Assembly: GCF_900090315.1 (NCBI RefSeq)
Contig: NZ_FMHZ01000002.1
Location: 186,001-250,000, forward strand
Length of the DNA: 64,000 bases
Origin: Micromonospora citrea
GTDB lineage: Bacteria; Actinomycetota; Actinomycetes; Mycobacteriales; Micromonosporaceae
Direction of reading: 5' to 3'
Numbering within the stretch: position 1 is the stretch's first letter; the number at the start of each line of letters is the position of its first letter. The notes under the pieces are model-generated. The model did no database searches. It was given only the letters and a program-made list of their open reading frames with translations, and was not told where the DNA came from. This document shows, one piece after another, positions 17,498-25,855 of this stretch. The translations under genes were made by a program, and so were the position numbers.

Positions 17498-17690
17498 GGT
17501 TGCCTCCCGCTCTGTCATTGACCTGAGAGCTTCACCGCCGAGGGGCGGTTTGCACCGTGGGTGAGACGATCGGTCGTCTGCTTTCCAGAGTCCACCTCGC
17601 CTGTGCGGTAATGGTGCCTGAGAGTTTCTTGGGAGTTTGCTCCTTCGGCGCCCCGTTCCGGGGTCTCTCCCGCACAGGTTCGAACGGTGT
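17498..17690 (-). ncRNA. Tandem glycine riboswitch
   Basis: On the minus strand two glycine aptamers follow each other. The first has GCGGGAGAG, then CGCCGAAGGAGCAA and AACTCTCAGGCACC. The second has CTCTGGAAAGC, then CACGGTGCAA, GCTCTCAGGTCA and GACAGAG. These are the conserved core segments of the glycine-binding RNA class, in order. A promoter lies just upstream (17718-17747). The downstream unit is gcvH, proline dehydrogenase and sdaA, with 410 bases of leader containing a gcvT relic and a strong hairpin. Confidence 0.93.
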
Positions 17691-17717
17691 CTATGTAGTT
17701 GTCGGCTGTCGGGGCAG

Positions 17718-17747
17718 ACAGTAGGCGATCGGCGGAGACGCCGTCAA
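17718..17747 (-). promoter_or_regulatory. Promoter of the glycine riboswitch transcript
   Basis: Read on the minus strand, TTGACG (17747-17742), an 18-base spacer and TACTGT (17723-17718) form a good housekeeping-type promoter. Transcription would begin about 20-25 bases before the first aptamer. Confidence 0.65.
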
Positions 17748-17772
17748 CATCAACCACCGACCGCCCCGGTCG

Positions 17773-18729
17773 TCACACCACCGGGTGCGCGTGGGGGTGC
17801 TCCCGCCACCATCGGGCGAACACCGGGTTGTCGTGGACGTGCTCGAGGTAGGCCCGGGCGAGCGCCCGGAACAGGCCGGCGCTCTGCTCGTGCGTGAAGG
17901 CGTCCCGCCGCCAGACCACCGCGAGCCTCGCCACCTGCGGCTCGCCGTCGAGGGGAAGGACCTTCGTGCCGGGGGCCGGCGCCCAGGTCGGGTCGACCAG
18001 GCGGACGCCGTCGCCGGCCGCCACCAGCGGGTACGCCGCCCCGCTGGGCGCCTCGTAGCGGATCTTCGGTTCGAAGCCGGCGACGCGGCAGGCGCGACGG
18101 AACGAGGCGAGGGTGCCGTCGTCGGGCCCGGGCGGGCACACCCACGACTCCTCGCTGAGGTCGGCCAGCCGGACCGTCTCGCGCTCCGCGTGGCGGTGCG
18201 TCGCGGACAACGCGACGAAGATGGGGTACCGGGGCACCATCGTGCGGCTGGCGAGCGCGGCGCCGATAGGCAGGTCGAAGCCCTCCATGTTGCCCACCAG
18301 GGCGGCGTCCAGCTGACCGCGGGCGACCGCCTCGACCAGCAGGCGCGACGACGGCTCGATCTGCAGCGCGATCTCCGCGTGCGGGAACCCCTCGGCGAGC
18401 CGGGGCACGACACTGCTCAGGCAGGCGACGTGGACGGTGCCGACCCGCAGCAGCCCGGCGGCGCGGTGCTTGTCGGCGAAGTCGTCGACGAGCGCGTCGA
18501 CCTCCGCCAGCACGACGCGGGCCCGCCTGAGCACCAGCTTGCCGAGTTCGGTCGGCTGGCTGCCGGTGCGACCGCGGACGAACAGCGCGCCTCCCACCAC
18601 GTCCTCGATGCGGCGCAGCTGGGCCGTCAGTGCCGGCTGGGACAGGCCCAGCTGGGCGGCGGCCCGCGTCACGCTCCCCGCCTCGGCGACGGCACAGATC
18701 GCCCGCAGGTGCCGTACATCGATGTCCAT
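17773..18729 (-). CDS. LysR-family transcriptional regulator
   Basis: A 318-residue LysR regulator. The N-terminal winged helix is clear (HLRAICAVAEAGSVTRAAAQLGLSQPALTAQLRRIEDVVGGALFVR), followed by a periplasmic-binding-like effector domain (LRVGTVHVACLSSVVPRLAEGFPHAEIAL). It lies between the riboswitch unit and the collagenase, on the same strand as both, 125 bases after the collagenase stop. A role in controlling the collagenase or the amino-acid genes is plausible from position only. Confidence 0.9.
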   Translation of the reverse strand: MDIDVRHLRAICAVAEAGSVTRAAAQLGLSQPALTAQLRRIEDVVGGALFVRGRTGSQPTELGKLVLRRARVVLAEVDALVDDFADKHRAAGLLRVGTVHVACLSSVVPRLAEGFPHAEIALQIEPSSRLLVEAVARGQLDAALVGNMEGFDLPIGAALASRTMVPRYPIFVALSATHRHAERETVRLADLSEESWVCPPGPDDGTLASFRRACRVAGFEPKIRYEAPSGAAYPLVAAGDGVRLVDPTWAPAPGTKVLPLDGEPQVARLAVVWRRDAFTHEQSAGLFRALARAYLEHVHDNPVFARWWREHPHAHPVV

Positions 18730-18854
18730 GGCGAGGGATTATGCCGGCACCGGGGCGCGCCGCCCGCCGGCGTCGGCCCGGTCCGACGGCGCGGACGCGC
18801 CGCCCGGCGCCTGGCCGGGCGACGCGTCCTCTCGGGCAGGCTCGCGGTCGGGCG

Positions 18855-21428
18855 TCAGTAGCGGGCGCTGACGGTGGCTCCCGCGCAGGACGTCTTGCCG
18901 TAGAGGCTGACGTAGTGGTAGCCGGCGGACGGGTCGGTGACGGTCAGGGTCTCGGCGTTGCCGGCGCCGGTCGAGGATCGGGTGGCGTTGCCGGTCGTCG
19001 CCCAGGTGGAGGGGCTGTAGTACAGGTCGCAGTCGCCCGTCCCGCCGGCCACGCTGATCGTCATGGTGGTGACGCCGGAGGGCAGGTGGAGGTACAGGTA
19101 GTCGTAGTTGCCGGCCGTCGCCGAGCGGCCGCTGCGTTGACAGTCGCGGTCGAGCGCCCGGGTGTCGGCGCCGGCGCACTCCGGCAGCGCGCTTCCGCCG
19201 CCGGCCGCGACGGAGATCGTCTGTGCGGTGGTCGCGGTGGCCCCCTGGTCGTCGGTGACGGTCAGGGAGACGGTGTAGGTGCCGGCCGACGCATAGGTTC
19301 GCGTCGGGTTCGTCGCCGACGACGTGGTGCCGTCGCCGAAGCTCCACCGCCGGGCAGCGACGCTGCCGTCGACGTCGGTGGACCGGTCGGTGAAGGTCGC
19401 GGTGAGCCCGCTCGTCGTCGCCGTGAACGAGGCGGAGGGCGGCCGGTTGGTCGGGGGCGTCACGCCCCCGCAGTCGCCGGCCGCGCAGCGGGTCAGCCAG
19501 GCGTCGAAGTCGGCGTCGTAACGGGTGCCGATGGTGCTGGTGAGGTGGGTGCGCGCGGCGCCGAAGGCGCCCGACCGGTAGTGCCCCAGGACGGTCGTCA
19601 CGTCGGAACGGTGCGCCTGGAGCATGTGGCGGACGGCCAGGTAGCCCCAGTTGTAGACGCGGGTCTGGTCGTTGCCGTACGTGGTGTCGAAGAGCGTACG
19701 CAGCGTGTAGGTGTGGTTGCCGGCCTGGTTCTGGGCGCTGGTGTAGGGCACGTTCCGGTACGAGTAGGAGACGTACTCGGCGAATCCCTCGATCCACCAG
19801 ATGGTGGGCGTGGCGATGTTGGCGGCGAAGTCGCCGTACATGTTGAACCGGCCGTCGAGGTAGTGGGTGTACTCGTGGTTGAGGTTCCAGATCTGGAAGG
19901 TCGGCCGGACCCACTCCGCCTCGTACGCGATGAACCGGGCCTGGTTCGCGGCGTCCGACGGGTTCCCCTCCAGGTACATGCCGCCGTTGTTCGTGTCGAT
20001 ACCGTAGATCGCGCCCGCGTACGTCTGGTAGTCGGTGCTGGAGTCGAAGACGACGACCTCGATGTCGGAGTTGACGTCGCCCGGCACCGGGCCGCTGTCG
20101 GCCACGAGATCGTGGAAGTAGGCGTCCTGCCCCTTGAGGCTGGTGCAGGACTGGCTCAGTTCGGCGGCCGTCATGCTCTGGGCCACGATCCGGATCGAGG
20201 CGTTGCAGGTGTGGTTGATCGTCAGAACGGATCGGGTCAGCTGCGCGGCGAGGTCGCACGTGGCGTAGTGGGAGCAGTTGGCGGCGTCGTAGGCCTGGGT
20301 CATCTCCGCGACGCCCACCCACAGCGGCGCCGTCGGGCCGGTCATCCTGCTGCGCGAGAGCAGGGCCGACGCCATCGGTCGGACCGTCGCCCGCAGCGGC
20401 TCGTGCTGGAGGAAACGCGCCAGTTCGCGGCCCGCGTTCGACGTGAGGTAGCTCCGGTCGGTGCCGAGCAGGTCGGTGTGCGCGCTGGCGAAGTCGCGGA
20501 GGGTGGTGAGCACCGTCCGGTCGGCCTGCACCGCGGCCACGAACGCCGGCAGCTGGTGACCCCGGAACAGCACCGTGTAGACGTTGTTCACCGCGTTGAG
20601 CATGTGCCACGAGGCGGCGTAGGAGGAGTCGAAGTCGGTCAGCAGCCGCTTGACGACGTAGAGATGGCGGGCGTTCTCCTGGGCGCTGTCGACGAGGGTC
20701 ACCGCCTCCGCCAGGGTCTCGCCGTTGGCGTCGGTGACGTCCCACGCGCGCGGGCTGGCGAAGAAGGCGTCGAGGGCCGCCCGGATCGCGGTTCGCAGCG
20801 TCGACCCGTACGACCCGACGGCGGGGTCGCACCACTGCACGTAGTAGCCGGCGCGCAGGTACAGCACGAGCTGCGTCATGCCGGTCGACGGGTTGCCGGG
20901 GTAGCTGGCGGCGCCGTCCCGGACGGCGTACGCGACGCTGACCATCTGCGCCTCGCGGAAGGCGGCGTGGGCGGCGTCTCCGGTGAGGCCGAACAGACCG
21001 TTGACGCAGTCGACGGTCGAGGCCTTGATCTGGCTCACCAGCGCGGCTCCCGTACGGCCGGTGAAGTCGGCGGCGTCGCACGCGGCGGCGGCCCGCGGTG
21101 AGCTGCCGTCCGACGGGCGGGTGCGGCGCTTCGGGGTGGCCGGGTGGTCGTAGTCGGCGCGGGCGGCGTCCTTCGCCGCCGGCTGCGGTGCCCGCTTGTG
21201 GACGGGCAGCGGTCTTCTGCTGACGTGGTCGTCGGCGTCGTCGCGTCGGGCGATCCCGTCGGAGGCCGCCGGTGGCGCCTGGTCGCTCGTCGTGGCCGGC
21301 CGGCCGGCCGGGGTCGGTGTGGTGGGGCCGGCGACGGCAGGTGGCGCCGCCACGGCGCAGGCCAGCGTGAGCGCCGTCAGGGCACCGCACAGCCTGGCCG
21401 TCGCTCGGCGCATCGGGTTTGTGGACAC
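18855..21428 (-). CDS. Secreted collagenase, peptidase family M9, with PKD and PPC domains
   Basis: A secreted zinc metallopeptidase that cleaves triple-helical collagen; 857 residues. It has a signal peptide (RRATARLCGALTALTLACAV, cleaved near AVA-GP), then the M9 activator/peptidase module with zinc motif H518EYTH522 and third ligand Glu547 in WWIEGFAEY. The HEYTHYLDGRFNMYG context is typical of clostridial/Vibrio-type collagenases. A PKD domain follows (PPSASFTATT ... RWSFGDG ... AGTYTVSLTVTDD), then a C-terminal pre-peptidase-type collagen-binding domain (DCDLYYSPSTW). GTG 21428 is preceded by AGGAG at 7 bases, better than an upstream ATG. It heads the collagen block. Confidence 0.95.
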   Translation of the reverse strand: MSTNPMRRATARLCGALTALTLACAVAAPPAVAGPTTPTPAGRPATTSDQAPPAASDGIARRDDADDHVSRRPLPVHKRAPQPAAKDAARADYDHPATPKRRTRPSDGSSPRAAAACDAADFTGRTGAALVSQIKASTVDCVNGLFGLTGDAAHAAFREAQMVSVAYAVRDGAASYPGNPSTGMTQLVLYLRAGYYVQWCDPAVGSYGSTLRTAIRAALDAFFASPRAWDVTDANGETLAEAVTLVDSAQENARHLYVVKRLLTDFDSSYAASWHMLNAVNNVYTVLFRGHQLPAFVAAVQADRTVLTTLRDFASAHTDLLGTDRSYLTSNAGRELARFLQHEPLRATVRPMASALLSRSRMTGPTAPLWVGVAEMTQAYDAANCSHYATCDLAAQLTRSVLTINHTCNASIRIVAQSMTAAELSQSCTSLKGQDAYFHDLVADSGPVPGDVNSDIEVVVFDSSTDYQTYAGAIYGIDTNNGGMYLEGNPSDAANQARFIAYEAEWVRPTFQIWNLNHEYTHYLDGRFNMYGDFAANIATPTIWWIEGFAEYVSYSYRNVPYTSAQNQAGNHTYTLRTLFDTTYGNDQTRVYNWGYLAVRHMLQAHRSDVTTVLGHYRSGAFGAARTHLTSTIGTRYDADFDAWLTRCAAGDCGGVTPPTNRPPSASFTATTSGLTATFTDRSTDVDGSVAARRWSFGDGTTSSATNPTRTYASAGTYTVSLTVTDDQGATATTAQTISVAAGGGSALPECAGADTRALDRDCQRSGRSATAGNYDYLYLHLPSGVTTMTISVAGGTGDCDLYYSPSTWATTGNATRSSTGAGNAETLTVTDPSAGYHYVSLYGKTSCAGATVSARY

Positions 21429-21676
21429 GCACACTCTCCTAAGGGGCGAGGGGACGCGCATGCCAACGAAGACGATTACGGCCTTCGATGGATGCTCGGG
21501 CGGTGGACGCTAGCCACGCCGCTCGGAGCACCACAACGGGCCCACAGCGGCCGGTCAGGTTCGCCGGTACTGGGCTTACCGGAGCCTGTCGGCGGGCCGC
21601 CACGATCAGCGGACACTATGGGCGTTCGCTATGAAAGCCCACCGTCCGTTCATGCGATCGTGCGAGGTGTTCACCG

Positions 21677-22927
21677 ATGGGACACCGGACGGTAAGAATG
21701 GCGAGCATCCTGCTGATCGACGACGACCCCGGTTACCGGCGGCGGCTCGGCGACCGGTTGGCCCGGTTCGGTCACGTCGTCACGGACCTCGCGGTGCACC
21801 AGGCCGGACGAGCGTTGTCCGACCTGACCTGCCACACGCACCAGCGTCCGGACGTCGTACTGGTGGATCCCTTCGTCCCGGCCGTCGACGGACTCCTTCT
21901 GCTGCGCCTGCTGTGCATCAGTTCGCGTCGGCCCGTGCTGGTGCACGCCGCACGGCGTGACGACGACGAGATCGTGCGGGTGCTGCGCGCCGGAGCCGAC
22001 GGGTACCTGCCCAAGCCCTGTCGGCCGCACGTGGTCGACGCCCGCGTCGGCGCCCTGCTGCGCCGCGTGCCGGCCGCACCTCCCCCGGCGCCCTCCGTGG
22101 TGGGCGGCCTCCGCGTCGACGTCGCCGGACGCAGCGTCACCCTCGGCGGTGAGCCCGTCATCCTGACGCGGGCCGAGTTCGATCTGCTGGCGTGCCTGGC
22201 CGAGCACCCGGGCAGGGTCGTGCCGCGGTCACAACTGCGCACGAGGGTGGGGCGCGGCGGATGCGCCTCGCCGGGCTCCATCGACGTCCTGGTGCACCGG
22301 CTGCGACGCAAGCTCGGCGAACTGGCGGCCGACGACCGGTATCTCCACACGGTTCGGGGCAAGGGGATATCGCTGCACCTGGAGCGAGCGGTCGGCACGG
22401 GGGCGCCGCGCCTCGGGCGGGGGCGTGAGCCACGAGCGCCGCCGTCACCCGCGCCGGCCTACGGCACCATCCAGGACAGCACGGGCGTGGCCTGCAGGCC
22501 GACCAGCACACACATCAGGGCGAGCAGCAGCACGCTCCAGCCGAACATCCGCCGGAACAGGTCGCCCTCCCGGCCGTTGAGTCCGACCGCGGCGGCGGCG
22601 ATCGTCAGGTTCTGCAAGCTGATCATCTTGCCGAGCGTGCCGCCGGAGGCGTTGGCCGCGGCGAGCAGGACCGGATCCAGTCCCGCCCGCTGCGCCGCCG
22701 CCACCTGCAGCGCGCCGAACAGCGAGTTGGACGAGGTGTCCGACCCGGTCAGGGCGACCCCCAGCCAGCCGAGGACGGGCGCGAGGACGGCGAAGAGACC
22801 GCCCGCGCCGGCCATCCAGAAGCCGAGGGTGGCGACCTGTCCGGAGGCGTTCATGGTGAACGACAGCGCCAGCAGCCCGACCACGGTCAGCACGGCCCAC
22901 CGCAGCTCGGACAGGGTGCGCCCGTAG
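21677..22927 (+). CDS. OmpR-type response regulator with abnormal C-terminal run-on
   Basis: Receiver domain (ILLIDDDPGYRRRLGDRLARFG ... DVVLVDPFVPAVDGL ... AGADGYLPKP) joined to an OmpR winged helix (LTRAEFDLLACLAEHPGRVVPRSQL ... SIDVLVHRLRRKLG ... LHTVRGKGISLHLE). The phospho-acceptor Asp and the Lys of LPKP are present; the switch Thr/Ser position reads His-Ala. The normal domain ends near 22385, but the frame stays open to 22927, antisense to lactate permease for about 470 bases. A TGA in the next frame at 22426-22428 would be the natural stop, so a one-base loss in a G-run is suspected. An inner ATG at 21698 is an alternative start. No histidine kinase is adjacent. Confidence 0.75.
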   Translation: MGHRTVRMASILLIDDDPGYRRRLGDRLARFGHVVTDLAVHQAGRALSDLTCHTHQRPDVVLVDPFVPAVDGLLLLRLLCISSRRPVLVHAARRDDDEIVRVLRAGADGYLPKPCRPHVVDARVGALLRRVPAAPPPAPSVVGGLRVDVAGRSVTLGGEPVILTRAEFDLLACLAEHPGRVVPRSQLRTRVGRGGCASPGSIDVLVHRLRRKLGELAADDRYLHTVRGKGISLHLERAVGTGAPRLGRGREPRAPPSPAPAYGTIQDSTGVACRPTSTHIRASSSTLQPNIRRNRSPSRPLSPTAAAAIVRFCKLIILPSVPPEALAAASRTGSSPARCAAATCSAPNSELDEVSDPVRATPSQPRTGARTAKRPPAPAIQKPRVATCPEAFMVNDSASSPTTVSTAHRSSDRVRP

Positions 22928-24081
22928 AGCCGTACGGCCACGCGCGGCGACACCCGCAGCAGCGCCATCGTGACCACACCGGCCACCACCAGCAACGAGC
23001 CCGGGGCGGCGAACCAGGCGAAGCGGAAGGTCGTCAACGGCGACGGGGCGCCGGACGCCGTGAGCACGTGCAAACCCGGCCAGGAGACCGTCACCGTACC
23101 GGCGTCGAGCAGCCGCTTGACGGCCGGCACCTGGGAGACGGCGAAGACCGCCACGATCGTCAGGTACGGCGCGTACGCCCGCCACCGCGAGCCGCGCGGC
23201 GGCGCGTCGCCCTCCGGACGCGGCGCGTCGCCCTCCGACGCGCCGCCGGCCGCCACGGGAACCGCCTGCCGCACGGCGGGCCGACGGGTGACGAGCAGCA
23301 GGACGCCCGCGCCGGCGAACGCGGCGACGATGTCGGCGAGCGCCGCCGCCAGGAAGTTCGTGGTGACGAACTGGGCCACCGCGAAGGCGGCGCCGCACGC
23401 CAGCGCCGGCCGCCACAGCTCCCGTACGCCCCGGCGGCCGTCGACGACGACGAGCAGGACCAGCGGGACGACGACCGCGACCACCGGGACCTGCCGGCCG
23501 GCCATCGCGCCCAGTTCCGCCGCGGGCAGCCCGGTGACGCCGGCCAGGGTGGTGATCGGCAGGCCGAGCGGCCCGAAGGCGGCCGGCACCGTGTTGGCGA
23601 CCAGCGCCACGGTGGCCGCCCGGACCGGGGTGAAACCGAGCGCCAGCAGCATGACGGTGGTGACGGCGACCGGCGTGCCCTGCCCGGCGAGCGCCTCGAG
23701 CAGCGACCCGAAGCAGAACGCGATCACCATGGCCTGCACGCGGCGGTCGTCGCTGATCAGGGCGAAGCCCCGCCGCAGGGTGTCGAAGTCTCCCGTGTGC
23801 ACGGTCATCCGGTAGATCCAGATGGCCGTGCCGAACGTCCAGACCAGGGGGAAGAGGGCGAAGGTGGCGCCCTGACCGGCGGCCAGCAGCGTCTGGGACA
23901 GCGGCATCCGCCACAGCGCCCACGCCAGCACGACCGCCACGGCCAGCGCGCCGAACGCGGCCACCCAGGCCCGCGTCCGCACCACGCCGAGCAGGACGAA
24001 GAGGGTGAGCAGGGGCAGCGCGGCGCAGGCGGCGCTCAGCGCGAGAGACCCGGCGACCGGGTCCAGGGACTGCTGGTACAT
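22459..24081 (-). CDS. L-lactate permease (LctP/LldP family)
   Basis: A proton-coupled lactate/glycolate importer of the inner membrane, 540 residues with about 12-14 hydrophobic segments. It begins MYQQSLDPVAGSLALSAACAALPLLTLFVLLG. Conserved family stretches include FGSLLEALAGQGTPVAV, PAAFGPLGLPITTLA and, near the end, GSDTSSNSLFGALQVAAA and NASGGTLGKMISLQNL. It stands alone; no lactate dehydrogenase genes are adjacent. Confidence 0.93.
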   Translation of the reverse strand: MYQQSLDPVAGSLALSAACAALPLLTLFVLLGVVRTRAWVAAFGALAVAVVLAWALWRMPLSQTLLAAGQGATFALFPLVWTFGTAIWIYRMTVHTGDFDTLRRGFALISDDRRVQAMVIAFCFGSLLEALAGQGTPVAVTTVMLLALGFTPVRAATVALVANTVPAAFGPLGLPITTLAGVTGLPAAELGAMAGRQVPVVAVVVPLVLLVVVDGRRGVRELWRPALACGAAFAVAQFVTTNFLAAALADIVAAFAGAGVLLLVTRRPAVRQAVPVAAGGASEGDAPRPEGDAPPRGSRWRAYAPYLTIVAVFAVSQVPAVKRLLDAGTVTVSWPGLHVLTASGAPSPLTTFRFAWFAAPGSLLVVAGVVTMALLRVSPRVAVRLYGRTLSELRWAVLTVVGLLALSFTMNASGQVATLGFWMAGAGGLFAVLAPVLGWLGVALTGSDTSSNSLFGALQVAAAQRAGLDPVLLAAANASGGTLGKMISLQNLTIAAAAVGLNGREGDLFRRMFGWSVLLLALMCVLVGLQATPVLSWMVP

Positions 24082-24516
24082 CGAGACCGCCTCGGCTGCG
24101 GGCGCCCCCGGTCTCCGGCGGCGTGGGTACGGCCCATCTCACCGGACGCGGCCCGGCGACGCGTCTCCCAGCTTGCGGGGTCCCGCCGCCTGCGCACTCT
24201 CGAAGAGGGTCCGGCGCGGCACCGCCGGTGGGAGCGGTCGTGGCGGCGCGGCGACCGCGGCCGATGATTCGGCGGATCGGCCGGACGGACGGGCGACGGT
24301 TGTCATGCGGACGGTCGAAAGATCCGGACCCCGCGTCCGGGCAGCCCGGGACGGCGAGCCCTGTCGCCGGTACGCCCCGGGTCGACAGACTGTGCGACGA
24401 GACGACCGGCGGTGGGGAGAGAGAATGCGACAACGTGCGTCCGTCCTGATCCCTCCGTCGGAGACGGCGTCCCGGCGGGCATCGCCGGCTCCGACACGCC
24501 CTGCGGGAGGCGCGCC
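24082..24516. other. Divergent intergenic region without a recognised gene
   Basis: 435 bases separate the lactate permease start and the peptidoglycan-binding gene. Open frames here have no family signature or ribosome site. It must hold promoters for both divergent genes, but no clear -35/-10 pair was found. Confidence 0.4.
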
Positions 24517-25026
24517 GTGACGCTCACCGTGCCGGCGGTCGGCGTGGCCACCGGGATCCCGGCGCCGGCCCGCCCTTCCGACGCTCGGGTGTCGGCCGGC
24601 GGCCGGCCGTACGGGGGCTGGATGCTGCGGGCCGACGACCGGGACGCCACCGCGACGACGGCGGCGCGCTACGACGGCGTCGAACGGCCCGCGCCGCTGG
24701 TCACCGACCGGTGGGTACGCCGGCTCCAGCAGGACCTGGCGACGCTGGGCTTCCTGACGCCGGACGCGGTCGACGGGGCGTACGGCATGATCACCTACTG
24801 GGCGGTGCTGGAGTTCCAGACGTACGCCCGCCGGGAGCGCGCGGCGGTCGAGCCCGCCGACGCCACCGCCACCCGACACGCCGACCGGCTGCGACCGGTG
24901 GACGTGCCGGAGCCCGAGCGGTACCGGGGCCCGGTCAGCGGCATGGCCGACGCGCCCACCCAGGTGGCGGTCCGGCACTGGCTGGACAGGCGTTGGCGCC
25001 GGCCCGGGCCGCGCCCTGGCTGGTGA
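24517..25026 (+). CDS. Small peptidoglycan-binding-domain protein
   Basis: A 169-residue protein. The centre (VRRLQQDLATLGFLTPDAVDGAYGMITYWAVLEFQTYA) is a PG-binding-1 repeat: L-x-LGF, D-G-x-YG, V-x-x-FQ. The rest is low-complexity Arg/Pro/Ala sequence. No signal peptide is evident, which is unusual for a wall-binding protein, so it may be exported by another route or be part of a phage-tail-like or spore system. GTG 24517 follows GGGAGG at 6 bases. Confidence 0.7.
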   Translation: MTLTVPAVGVATGIPAPARPSDARVSAGGRPYGGWMLRADDRDATATTAARYDGVERPAPLVTDRWVRRLQQDLATLGFLTPDAVDGAYGMITYWAVLEFQTYARRERAAVEPADATATRHADRLRPVDVPEPERYRGPVSGMADAPTQVAVRHWLDRRWRRPGPRPGW

Positions 25027-25112
25027 CCCGCGGGGTCCGGCCCGCCGGTGCAGGTCCGAGGCGGTGGCGGGCAGCGGGCGGGGTCACCCCGGAACACCGA
25101 CCTCGACGACTG

Positions 25113-25709
25113 TCACTGCTTCCATCGAGCGGCCAACTGGTCGTGCCGGGCGACGAGTTCCTCGCGGGTCGCGCCTCCGCCGTAGACCGAACTCCACAGC
25201 AGGTCGCGGAAGCGCAGGTAGTCGTTGTCCTCCGCGGTCGCCCTCAGGTCGTCGTCGAGCGGCCAACCCCGGCTCGCCATGTACAACTCGCCCGCAGCCC
25301 TGAGGTCGGCCATACGAATCACCCGTCGGTGGTCACCAAACGCCGCGTCGTCGGGGTCGATGACGGGCAGCACCTCAGTGCCTGCGGGGAAACCCAGGGC
25401 CGCGAACAGCGCCAGCACGGCGCGCTCCAGCACCGGCAGCTCTCCCTCGCCGCTGGTGACGAGGGCTGCGATGGCCTCCGCCGAAGGCGTCCGGCCGGCC
25501 TCCATCGCCCAGGTGCGCAACGCGTCCACCGCGAGATCCGGGGCGAGAGGGCCGGGCCTGCCTCCGACATGCCGGTAGCCGCACGGCTCATCGGTGTTGC
25601 GCAGATGCAGCTCCATGCTGGCGCCCCGCCGGAGTGCGGGCCTCCAGGTGGGCGCAGGCGCTGTTGGAGTGGTCGGCCTCGCCAACAGCAGCGTCCCGAA
25701 CCAGCCCAT
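25113..25709 (-). CDS. Conserved-type hypothetical protein
   Basis: A 198-residue acidic, soluble protein not recognised by eye. It has a basic N-terminal 30 residues, then mostly helical sequence with HLRNTDEPCGYRHVGG, ALRTWAMEAGRTPS, VLPVIDPDDAAFGDH and a C-terminal YLRFRDLLWSSVYGGGATREELVARHDQLAARW helix. Codon use matches its neighbours. No signal peptide or membrane segment. It lies 147 bases downstream of the FAD monooxygenase gene on the same strand. Confidence 0.6.
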   Translation of the reverse strand: MGWFGTLLLARPTTPTAPAPTWRPALRRGASMELHLRNTDEPCGYRHVGGRPGPLAPDLAVDALRTWAMEAGRTPSAEAIAALVTSGEGELPVLERAVLALFAALGFPAGTEVLPVIDPDDAAFGDHRRVIRMADLRAAGELYMASRGWPLDDDLRATAEDNDYLRFRDLLWSSVYGGGATREELVARHDQLAARWKQ

Positions 25710-25855
25710 GGGGCCGAACTCTACGGGGCCGCTCGCTCAGACGGTCTGCACGAGCCGGAAGCGCTGGGCCGCCACCACCAGGGTGCCGTCGTCGACGGTG
25801 AAGTCGGTGTCGCCCGGATCCGCTCCGCCCCGCTGCCGGGTCCGCGCGGCGGCTG

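Noticed and set aside
18630..21101. An 823-codon plus-strand frame opposite the collagenase
   Set aside because: Low-complexity Gly/Arg/Val sequence fully antisense to a gene with strong domain evidence.
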